Shown here one piece after another: positions 1 through 5,595 of a stretch of DNA of 7,650 nt. The stretch is from Acidobacteriota bacterium (lineage in GTDB: Bacteria; Acidobacteriota; Vicinamibacteria; Vicinamibacterales; Vicinamibacteraceae). The translations under genes were made by a program, and so were the position numbers. Positions within the stretch are counted from its first letter, which is position 1; each line of letters opens with the position of its first letter. Location of the stretch: positions 1-7,650 of the forward strand of contig JAEYZV010000437.1 of the NCBI GenBank assembly GCA_023427865.1. Direction: 5' to 3'. Below the pieces are notes generated by a model. It was not told where the DNA came from, did no database searches, and saw only the letters and a program-made list of their open reading frames with translations.

Positions 1-21
1 CAGTGTTGCTCGGGAGGCCCC

Positions 22-392
22 ATGCACGCGCTGCTGGTCCTCAACGATGCGCCCTGTGGCACTGAACGCACGTACAAGGGGTTGAGGCTCGGCCTCGCGC
101 TTGCGAACGCTCCTGATACGCAGGTCACGGTGTTTCTGATGGCAGATGCCGTCGGTGCAGCCAAGCAGGGCCAGAAGACGCCTGGTGGCGACTACAACAT
201 CGAACGCATGGTGAGCGACTCACAGTCGCGCCCCGTCGCGTCCTGTTGTGCGGCACGCGCATGGACGCACGCGCCCTCGCCGAGTCGGACCTGGTGGACG
301 GCGCTCGGCGCAGCACGATGGACGAACTCGCGCGCGAGACGCTGACCCCTGGCAAGGCACTCGTGTTCTTGGCGCCACATATCAGACCATGA
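22..392 (+). CDS. DsrE/DsrF-like sulfur-relay family protein, frameshifted
   Basis: Small soluble DsrE-fold protein. Members of this family carry or relay sulfur on cysteine, or act as uncharacterised redox proteins. The N-terminal part starts at ATG 22 behind GGGAGG (12-17) and has the family hallmarks HALLVLNDAPCGTERTYKGLRL, VFLMADAV, KQGQK and YNIERM. The family C-terminus (LLCGTRMDAR, LVDGARRSTMDEL, KALVFL) continues in a different frame and stops at TGA 390-392. From ERM (ending 210) to CGT (starting 249) there are 38 bases. From my memory of the family, about 13 codons are expected, so a single missing base, perhaps at the CCCC run 231-234, explains the break. Left uncorrected, the first frame ends in nonsense at 345. 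The usual CGTC motif reads CGTR here, so one of the paired cysteines is gone. The stop overlaps the next gene by ATGA, indicating translational coupling. The family call is from recognition of motifs; the substrate is unknown. Confidence 0.72.
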
Positions 393-1108
393 CCAACGTG
401 CCGTCACCGAAGCGCGCCCTCTATGGCCAGCTCACGAGAGTCGCCAAGGCCCTCGCCTCGCCGGCCCGGCTCGAGCTGCTTGACCTGCTGGCGCAGGCGC
501 CGCGGACCGTGGAGATGCTGGCGCGCCTGCTCGGAGAGCCGGTGGCGAACACCTCCCACCATCTCAAGGTGCTGCGACAGGCACGGCTGGTCGAGACGAC
601 CAGGTCCGCGCAGTTCATCACGTATCACTTGGCCGATGGGTCGGTTGCCGACCTGGTGCACCAGATGCGGGCGGTCGCCGACGCCCGTCTCAGCGAGATC
701 CAGGCGATGACGCGCACCTACGCTGAGCGGCGTGGTGTGCTCGAGCCGGTGGACCAGCCCGAGCTGTTCCGGCGCATCGCCGCCGGTGACGTCACCGTGA
801 TCGACGTTCGACCGGCTGCGGAGTACGCGGCCGGGCACCTGCCCGGGGCGATCTCCATGCCGTTGGACGAGCTCACCGGACGACTGCACGAGCTGCCGAT
901 CGATCAGGAGGTCATCGCCTACTGCCGCGGTCCCTATTGCGTGATGGCGTTTGATGCCGTAGCGCTGCTGCGAACGCACGGCTTCGCCGCGCACCGACTA
1001 GACGCCGGTGTCGTCGAGTGGCGTGCGCGTCGGCGTCGGCCACGGCCTGCCGGGCGACGCGCGACTGCAGCGCGACCGAGCAAGCGACCGGCGCGGGTGG
1101 AGCGGTAG
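389..1108 (+). CDS. ArsR-family HTH regulator fused to a rhodanese domain
   Basis: Predicted cytoplasmic transcription repressor with a built-in sulfurtransferase-type sensor domain, 239 aa from ATG 389. This start overlaps the preceding stop (ATGA); the longer frame from 248 only shadows the DsrE gene. Residues about 10-100 are an ArsR winged helix: LTRVAKALASPARLELLDLL, then the recognition helix PVANTSHHLKVLRQARLVE and wing TTRSAQFITYHLAD. Residues about 120-213 are a rhodanese domain: VTVIDVRPAAEYAAGHLPGAISMPLDEL and the active loop CRGPYC (Cys179, Cys184). These are the only two cysteines in the protein, so any sulfur or oxidant sensing must occur in the rhodanese loop. No ArsR-type metal-binding cysteine motif is seen. 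The last 29 residues are very Arg-rich (12 Arg) and unlike the usual short ending after EWRAAG-P, which may reflect a frameshift near 1025. It probably regulates its own cluster. Confidence 0.88.
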   Translation: MTNVPSPKRALYGQLTRVAKALASPARLELLDLLAQAPRTVEMLARLLGEPVANTSHHLKVLRQARLVETTRSAQFITYHLADGSVADLVHQMRAVADARLSEIQAMTRTYAERRGVLEPVDQPELFRRIAAGDVTVIDVRPAAEYAAGHLPGAISMPLDELTGRLHELPIDQEVIAYCRGPYCVMAFDAVALLRTHGFAAHRLDAGVVEWRARRRRPRPAGRRATAARPSKRPARVER

Positions 1109-1110
1109 CC

Positions 1111-1953
1111 GTGGATCGCGATCCTGTGCACTTGCCGCTGCTGCACACCCACGCGCTGGATGAGCCGTCCGTGCTGACGGCCGACGCGCTGATGCACGAG
1201 GTCAGGAAGAGCCGTCGGCTCACGACCGCGCCCGTCCCGCCAGTCTGCGTTCTCGACTTCGATGGCGATCTCTTCGACGGCCTCGTCCACGACGGCAGCG
1301 CGCACCCGGTCGAGGAGTGGGCCTGTTTCCACACACCGATGGTGGCACTGCGCCAGCAGGGACTTCTGTGCGGCGTGGTCCCGCGCACCATCGGCGGCCC
1401 ATTCGCCGTGCTGGTCGCGGAGCAATTGATGGCGGCAGGGGCGCACGTCGTCGTCGGCCTCACCTCCGCGGGGCGCCTGGCGCCGACGCTCGCGTTGCCG
1501 AGCCTGGTCGTCGCCACTGAGGCGATCCGCGACGAAGGCACGTCGTTGCACTACCTGCCGGCGGCCGAAAGAGTCGGCGCGCCCAGCGACGTCCTCGTCG
1601 ACACGCTTGCCGACAGCCTCGCGGCAGTCGCACCGGTTACTCGTGGGCTCGTGTGGACGACGGATGCCCCGTATCGGGAGACGCAGACGCAGGTGCAGCA
1701 CTGGACGAGCGCGGGGGCCCTCGCTGTCGAGATGCAGGCCGCATCGCTGTTCGCCTTCGCACAGGCACGTCAGGCCGCCGTCAGCGTCGTCGCCATGGTC
1801 AGCAACTCCGGCGACCATTCGGGCGAACAGTTCGACACCGGAGAGCACGCCTACCGAGTCGCTGTGCTCGAGGGCATCATCGCGGGCGCCTCGCGATTCC
1901 TTCGCACCTCTGCGCAAGGGACGCGGACACCCTCCACCATCACGGAGCGCTGA
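1111..1953 (+). CDS. Nucleoside phosphorylase (PNP/UDP family)
   Basis: Phosphorolytic cleavage of a nucleoside to base and ribose-1-phosphate, or a related nucleosidase reaction, is the known role of this family; the substrate cannot be told here. I chose GTG 1111 (280 aa), two bases after the previous stop and behind GGTGGAG, instead of the ATG at 1018, which lies inside the previous gene. Family signatures: GVVPRTIGGPFA (88-99, phosphate/ribose region), VVGLTSAGRLAP (114-125), ATEAIRDEGTSLHYLP (135-150), WTTDAPYRET (182-191), VEMQAASLFAFAQ (206-218) and SNSGDHSGEQFD (231-242). In the classical E. coli enzyme the ribose-contacting motif is EME; here it is EMQ (207-209), so the second Glu is Gln. 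This may define a subfamily. The gene is the third of the tight cluster and is followed 11 bases later by the methyltransferase, which suggests joint action on a nucleoside or its methylated form. That link is inference. Confidence 0.88.
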   Translation: MDRDPVHLPLLHTHALDEPSVLTADALMHEVRKSRRLTTAPVPPVCVLDFDGDLFDGLVHDGSAHPVEEWACFHTPMVALRQQGLLCGVVPRTIGGPFAVLVAEQLMAAGAHVVVGLTSAGRLAPTLALPSLVVATEAIRDEGTSLHYLPAAERVGAPSDVLVDTLADSLAAVAPVTRGLVWTTDAPYRETQTQVQHWTSAGALAVEMQAASLFAFAQARQAAVSVVAMVSNSGDHSGEQFDTGEHAYRVAVLEGIIAGASRFLRTSAQGTRTPSTITER

Positions 1954-1964
1954 GGACCCTGGGC

Positions 1965-2579
1965 ATGGAACGCGCCGCGCACTGGAATCGGGTGTACACG
2001 ACAAAGACCGAACAGGAGGTCAGCTGGTTCGAGCCGCTGCCGGCGATCTCGCTCGAGATGCTGGAAGCGGCCGGCATGACCGCGGAGAGTTGCGTCCTCG
2101 ATGTCGGCGGGGGCGACTCGCACCTCGTCGACGCGCTGGCCGCACGAGGGTTCGATTGCCTGGCGGTTCTCGACATCTCCGGCGCGGCGCTCGACCGCGC
2201 GAAGGCGCGTCTCGGATCGGCGGCAGAGACGACGATCTGGATTGAAGCGGATGTCACGAGCGATTGGACGCTGAAACAGATGGACATCTGGCATGACCGT
2301 GCCGTGTTCCACTTCCTGACGACGCCCGACGATCGCGCGCGCTACAAGCACCACCTGCTCCAGACGCTGAAGCCTGGCGGCAGCGCCATCATCGCCACGT
2401 TCGCGTTGGACGGACCGGAGAGGTGCAGCGGCCTGCCGGTGGCACGTTACTCGTCGGAACAGCTGGTCAACGAGATCGGTCCCGCCTTCGAATTGCGTGA
2501 TGCGCGGCCGCACGTCCATACGACGCCATGGGGCAGCACACAGTCGTTTCAGTACTCGCGGCTTGTCAGAACACACTGA
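1965..2579 (+). CDS. Class I SAM-dependent methyltransferase
   Basis: Soluble methyltransferase of 204 aa; the acceptor is unknown. ATG 1965 has the SD-like sequence TGAGGA (1951-1956), overlapping the phosphorylase stop, at an 8-base spacing. The N-terminus HWNRVYTTKTEQEVSWFEP (6-24) is typical of a small-molecule or protein methyltransferase group. Rossmann motifs in order: VLDVGGGDS (44-52, SAM-binding glycine motif I), VLDIS (68-72, Asp70 at the end of strand 2 for the ribose hydroxyls), EADVTSD (94-100), IWHDRAVFHFL (108-118, motif IV region) and LKPGGSAIIATF (135-146). The C-terminal part PERCSGLPVARYSSEQL and TPWGSTQSF is a recognisable family signature. The length is complete for the family and the frame is intact. 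It is the last gene of the cluster; I see no clear terminator after it. Confidence 0.88.
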   Translation: MERAAHWNRVYTTKTEQEVSWFEPLPAISLEMLEAAGMTAESCVLDVGGGDSHLVDALAARGFDCLAVLDISGAALDRAKARLGSAAETTIWIEADVTSDWTLKQMDIWHDRAVFHFLTTPDDRARYKHHLLQTLKPGGSAIIATFALDGPERCSGLPVARYSSEQLVNEIGPAFELRDARPHVHTTPWGSTQSFQYSRLVRTH

Positions 2580-2794
2580 CAGGCAGCTTTCTTCCGGACG
2601 CGGAGCAGCTTTCGCAGGACACGGCCGCGGAATACAGACGGGTGCCTCGACGGCTGGCACAGGGGCTTGCGACGTATGGTGACGTCCACCGCGCGAAGCC
2701 AGACCCCAGGAGGCATTCTGGAGGCACCGTCGTCTGCCATCAGACAGCGAGACGCCCCAAGTGCCGACGCCGCACCGAGATGGTGTTGCGTGAG

Positions 2795-3021
2795 AGGCAG
2801 GGATTCACCCTTTGACTCCCGACGACCCGGCACGAGCCGCTGGAACCCCCACCATTTCGTGGAGAGGGCGCTTCTCAGAAGTCGACAGGTCGCGCGGCGA
2901 TCTGGGACGGCGCGGGCACTATTAGGGCAATCGCCGCAAATTGCCAGATCCAGAGCGCCGCAAGTCTCTCAGATGCAAGGAGTTAGGCTGGCTGGGTGTT
3001 CGCGACGATTTCCGCAACTGG
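2795..3021 (+). repeat. Two-part repeat, copy A (diverged box 1 plus box 2)
   Basis: Box 1 is reduced to AGGCAGGGATTC (2795-2806), identical over 12 bases to copies B and C. Box 2 (2989-3021) starts TGGCTGGGTGTTCG and ends GATTTCCGCAACTGG; it matches copy B at 31 of 33 positions. The gap between boxes is 182 bases. Box 2 is preceded by GTTAGGC (2982-2988). Order and orientation match the other two copies. It separates the methyltransferase operon from the hydrolase gene. Confidence 0.7.
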
Positions 3022-3133
3022 ATCGTGAAGAACGCTGCCTGACGTCTGCCGATAGACATCTGACGAATTGTCGGTCGAGCTTCTGGGCTGCGTCGATGCC
3101 GCTGAGTGCGACGGCCAATCCCATTACAAGCAC

Positions 3134-3140
3134 GGGAGGT
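3134..3140 (+). promoter_or_regulatory. Ribosome binding site of the alpha/beta hydrolase
   Basis: GGGAGGT lies 8 bases before ATG 3149 and decides this start over the in-frame ATG at 3068. A second GGAGG (3179-3183) sits before in-frame GTG 3191, so a shorter start is possible. Either choice keeps the Tat-like leader. Confidence 0.55.
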
Positions 3141-3148
3141 GGCGTATC

Positions 3149-4162
3149 ATGCCGGTCGCATCCGACAGTGCGCATTCCGGAGGTGTGAGCGTGGGGTATG
3201 GATCGGTGCGGCTCGAACCGCGAAACGTGAACATCGCCAGGCGTCGGATGCTGACCCTGCTTGGTATAGGCCTCCCCGCTGCGCTTGTGTATCGTTCGAC
3301 GCACCGCCTCGCGGCGCAGGGCGCTGACGCGGCCGCGAAGTCGAAGAAGGTGCACGTCAACGGCACCACCCTCCACTACCTCGAATGGGGCAGCGAGCAA
3401 TCTCCGCCGCTTATGCTGCTCCATCCTGCGCCGCTCAACGCTCACGTCTGGGATCGTTTCGGCCCGGCGATGGCGGGGCATTTCCGCGTCGTTGCCCCCG
3501 ACGCACGCGGATTCGGCGACTCCGCCTGGAGCGACTCGTATGACGGCGACGTTTTCCTAGAGGACTTGCACGCTGTCATCGATACGCTGGGACTGAAATC
3601 GCCGATCCTCTGCGGTAACTCCATGGGGGGCACGCTCGCCTACATGTACGCAGGCATGCATCCCGACCGTGTCGAGCGGTTGATTGCGGTGGACACCGGT
3701 CCCGGAGAACCCCCATCGCCCGCGCCGCCTACGGGCGCGCCGCCAGCTCGCCCCACAGGCCCGCCGCCGATGTCTCCGGGCCCTTTCACGAGCGCTGCCG
3801 AAGCGCGCGCTGCCATCCCGCCGGTAATGGGGACAGCGTTCGCGCAGGAGATGGTCGAGCACAATCTGAAGCGTGCAGACGACGGCACTTGGGCTTGGAA
3901 ACACGATCACGCACGCGTGATGGCTGCGGGCGCACGCTCGCTCACGGATCCACGAAAATGGCCGATGTGGAATGCCGTTCGATGCCCGACGTTGGTGTTG
4001 CGCGGTGAACGCAGCCCCGCGCTCTCCCAACAGGCAGCCGAGCGGATGGTGGCGCGTAAGGAGAACGCGATGCTGAAGGTAATTCCCGGGGCGAGCCACT
4101 TCATTCCCATTGAAGCCCCGACAGCGTTTGAGACGGCCGTCCGTCAGTGGCTCGGCGTGTGA
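3149..4162 (+). CDS. Exported alpha/beta hydrolase with proline-rich cap
   Basis: Predicted secreted or periplasmic esterase/hydrolase, 337 aa from ATG 3149. The leader holds ARRRMLTLLGIGLPAAL (30-46), a twin-arginine-like motif followed by a hydrophobic stretch, and then AAQ, a likely cleavage area near 57. The fold signatures are LHYLEWG (75-81), LLHPAPLNAHVWDRF (90-104, oxyanion region), VVAPDARGFGDSAWS (114-128), the nucleophile elbow LCGNSMGG with Ser158, and GASHFIPIEAP with the catalytic His317. The usual acid after strand 7 (RG..SD.LS in relatives) reads RGERSPALS (286-293), with Pro in place of Asp, so the acid must be elsewhere (Asp182 after strand 6 is a candidate) or the triad is incomplete. 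Residues 185-212 are a Pro-rich insertion in the cap. The gene stands alone between repeat copies A and B. The substrate is unknown. Confidence 0.85.
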   Translation: MPVASDSAHSGGVSVGYGSVRLEPRNVNIARRRMLTLLGIGLPAALVYRSTHRLAAQGADAAAKSKKVHVNGTTLHYLEWGSEQSPPLMLLHPAPLNAHVWDRFGPAMAGHFRVVAPDARGFGDSAWSDSYDGDVFLEDLHAVIDTLGLKSPILCGNSMGGTLAYMYAGMHPDRVERLIAVDTGPGEPPSPAPPTGAPPARPTGPPPMSPGPFTSAAEARAAIPPVMGTAFAQEMVEHNLKRADDGTWAWKHDHARVMAAGARSLTDPRKWPMWNAVRCPTLVLRGERSPALSQQAAERMVARKENAMLKVIPGASHFIPIEAPTAFETAVRQWLGV

Positions 4163-4180
4163 GCGCACCCTACGCTCACA
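4158..4180 (+). terminator. Hairpin at the hydrolase stop codon
   Basis: TGTGAGCG pairs perfectly with CGCTCACA across a 7-base loop, giving an 8-bp stem that includes the stop codon at 4160-4162. No U-tract follows, so it is only a candidate terminator or mRNA-end stabiliser. Confidence 0.35.
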
Positions 4181-4517
4181 ATCGGCCTCTGATCGGCGGT
4201 GATGTTGATGGCCGGCGGGCGGACTTAGCGACAACCCACACCGCGAAGATTCGGCTGGCTGAGATTGAAGCGCGGGGAATTCCCACGCGAGGTCGATAGG
4301 CGATTACTGCTGAGCTGGCTGGGAGGCAGGGATTCGTGCCCACTCGCGGCACGCGGAGCGTGTCGCGGCGTGCCTGGAGCCGGGCCGAGCAGCCACGAGC
4401 GAGCGCAGCGAGTGAAGTGGCTGGGTGTTCGGAACGATTTCCGCAACTGGCTGATCCGTGTCGCATGATCATCGGCGTGTCGCAAGCGATGCGGAATGTT
4501 GTAAGCACCCGCAGCGT
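4163..4517. other. Intergenic region between convergent genes, with repeat copy B
   Basis: 355 bases between the convergent ends of the hydrolase and the intact amidohydrolase. It holds the second half of the hydrolase-end hairpin, repeat copy B (4316-4450) and, within that copy, a GC-rich hairpin at 4345-4367. The frame from 4265 to 4468 is open, but its peptide (WLGGRDSCPL then WLGVRNDFRNWLIRVA) is the translation of the repeat itself. I do not call it a gene. Confidence 0.6.
4316..4450 (+). repeat. Two-part repeat, copy B (complete: box 1 and box 2)
   Basis: Box 1 (4316-4336) begins TGGCTGGGAGG and ends GGGATTCG; all 21 bases recur in copy C. On the minus strand it resembles a tRNA 3' end (CGAATCCC then CCCAGCCA). 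Box 2 (4418-4450) again begins TGGCTGGG and ends TTTCCGCAACTGG, matching copy A at 31 of 33 bases. Between the boxes lie a 10-bp hairpin (4345-4354 with 4358-4367, one G-T pair) and GCGAGCGCAGCGAGTG. Both boxes share the first 8 bases, so the 81-base interior is bounded by short direct repeats. Confidence 0.75.
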
Positions 4518-5405
4518 TCACTTCAGTGGTCGCGTCGTGAGACGGAAGAATCGCGCCGCGTTCTCGCACAAGATGGCACGCTTCTGTTCGTGAGTGAGAA
4601 AGGCCGCCGAAGTGATGCCCTCAATGCTGGGGCCCACCGCACCTGGGCCAGCCGCGTCCGAACCGAACATCAGTCGATCGCCGAGGTTGGCGCGCGCCAG
4701 GCCGCGCAGGTAGTCATGAAATTGCTCTCGTGGATAGGCGTTCGCGTCGCTGATCTTCGAGAGGTCCGCGTACACCTGCGGGTAACGGCGCATGATCGCC
4801 AGCGTCCCTTCGAGGAACGGCAGGCCAGCATGCATGAGACTGACGCGAAGCCTGGGATGCCGCACTAGTACCTCTTCGAGCAGTAAGGGATCCCCCAGCC
4901 GGACGCGGAACGCGGGCACGTCGGGGAGAGCGCCGCCGGTCATGTGAATGGCGACAGGCACGTCGAGTTCTTCCGCGACAGCGTAATAGGGTTCGAGCGA
5001 AGCATCGTCGGGCCGGAGACCCGCGTAAGCAAATCCCAATTCCCCCAGGGCCATGACGGTGCGGCGCTGCAGCAGACTCCGAACGGTGTCGACGGGGATG
5101 CTCGCGTCGCGGAACGCCAGGGACGGAATGAACCGCGCATCGCGTGCGGCCCAAGCCTGTGTGCGAGGCAGCATGAGCGAGCTGAGGACCACCGCGATCA
5201 CATTGTGGGCATCGAGCTCAGCGATCACGGGATCCGGCGGAGTCCCCATCGCATGCATGTGCGCGTCGATGATCGGTGGTCGCTCGCCGGTGGCCGTGGC
5301 GCAAATGCCCGTCGTTTGCTGGGCGACCGCGAACGACGGAGATGCCGCGACAGCCGTCGCGATCGCGAGCGTGAGCCATACGGTGGTACTCGTCACGCTC
5401 GTCAT
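4518..5405 (-). CDS. Secreted amidohydrolase (Amidohydrolase_2 / TIM-barrel metal-dependent hydrolase)
   Basis: Predicted exported metal-dependent hydrolase or decarboxylase-like enzyme, 295 aa from ATG at 5405. The open frame extends upstream to 5621, but MTSVTSTTVWLTLAIATAVAASPSFAVA is a clear signal peptide with cleavage near residue 28, so I start there. The SD is weak (GTTGGTAAG). Metal ligands in order: HMH (His49, His51) in IIDAHMHAMG, Glu122 in LGELGF, His154 in VPVAIHMTGG, His192 in SLMHAGLPF and Asp250 in MFGSDAAGP. Other family features are YPREQFHDYLRGL (224-236) and the C-terminal LTHEQKRAILCENAARFF. It is complete and intact. It is transcribed away from a broken paralogue that starts 190 bases upstream on the other strand and ends convergently with the hydrolase gene. 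The substrate cannot be predicted; lactone, amide or carboxylated aromatic substrates are all known in the superfamily. Confidence 0.88.
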   Translation of the reverse strand: MTSVTSTTVWLTLAIATAVAASPSFAVAQQTTGICATATGERPPIIDAHMHAMGTPPDPVIAELDAHNVIAVVLSSLMLPRTQAWAARDARFIPSLAFRDASIPVDTVRSLLQRRTVMALGELGFAYAGLRPDDASLEPYYAVAEELDVPVAIHMTGGALPDVPAFRVRLGDPLLLEEVLVRHPRLRVSLMHAGLPFLEGTLAIMRRYPQVYADLSKISDANAYPREQFHDYLRGLARANLGDRLMFGSDAAGPGAVGPSIEGITSAAFLTHEQKRAILCENAARFFRLTTRPLK

Positions 5406-5469
5406 CTTACCAACGGCGGAGCGCGGCGCGACCCCCTCATGAGCGCAACGCTGCGCCGCTCGGCGGGCA

Positions 5470-5483
5470 CCCGCGATCGCGGG
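5470..5483. promoter_or_regulatory. 14-bp perfect palindrome between divergent amidohydrolase genes
   Basis: CCCGCGATCGCGGG is a perfect palindrome inside the 190-base divergent intergenic region (5406-5595), 64 bases from one start codon and 112 from the other. The position suits a shared operator. Short GCGATCGC palindromes are easy to get in GC-rich DNA (others at 1113-1124 and 5357-5368), so the role is only a possibility. Confidence 0.3.
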
Positions 5484-5582
5484 GCACGGCCAGCGGCTGC
5501 GATCATCGGCACCGTGGCACGGCGTCGTCGGCACAATCGCGCAGAGATGCTGCACTCGACCGCTGCGGCTCGGCAGATAGCG

Positions 5583-5587
5583 GGAGG
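5583..5587 (+). promoter_or_regulatory. Ribosome binding site of the second amidohydrolase
   Basis: GGAGG followed by AAACGGAC places GTG 5596 at an 8-base spacing. It fixes the start of the broken gene, since the frame carrying its conserved core has no start of its own. Confidence 0.6.
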
Positions 5588-5595
5588 AAACGGAC

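Larger units (their letters stand above)
2580..3148. other. Long intergenic region with repeat copy A
   Basis: 569 bases with no convincing gene. The open frames crossing it have no family features. It contains repeat copy A (box 1 part at 2795-2806, box 2 at 2989-3021) and an isolated GTTAGGC (2982-2988). A short open tail reads WLGVRDDFRNWIVKNAA and then stops at 3040-3042. The 8-base sequence CGCCGCAA occurs twice (2932-2939 and about 2956-2963). I find no tRNA that folds and no strong promoter, although the promoter of the following hydrolase should lie in the last 100 bases. Confidence 0.6.

Noticed and set aside
934..2004. Long minus-strand open frame (356 codons) opposite the phosphorylase
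   Set aside because: Antisense shadow in GC-rich DNA; no domain signature, and the plus strand carries clear families throughout.
1851..2660. Minus-strand open frame opposite the methyltransferase
   Set aside because: Cys/Arg/Pro-rich shadow with no recognisable fold; the plus strand has all the methyltransferase motifs.
2982..3021. Possible integron attC site, because GTTAGGC (2982-2988) matches the core GTTRRRY
   Set aside because: No matching RYYYAAC partner was found upstream, copies B and C lack the core, and there is no integron integrase in the window.
2667..3188. Plus-strand open frame of 173 codons in the 2580-3148 gap
   Set aside because: Composition is Arg/Ser-rich, there are no motifs and no ribosome binding site, and it runs through repeat copy A and into the hydrolase gene.
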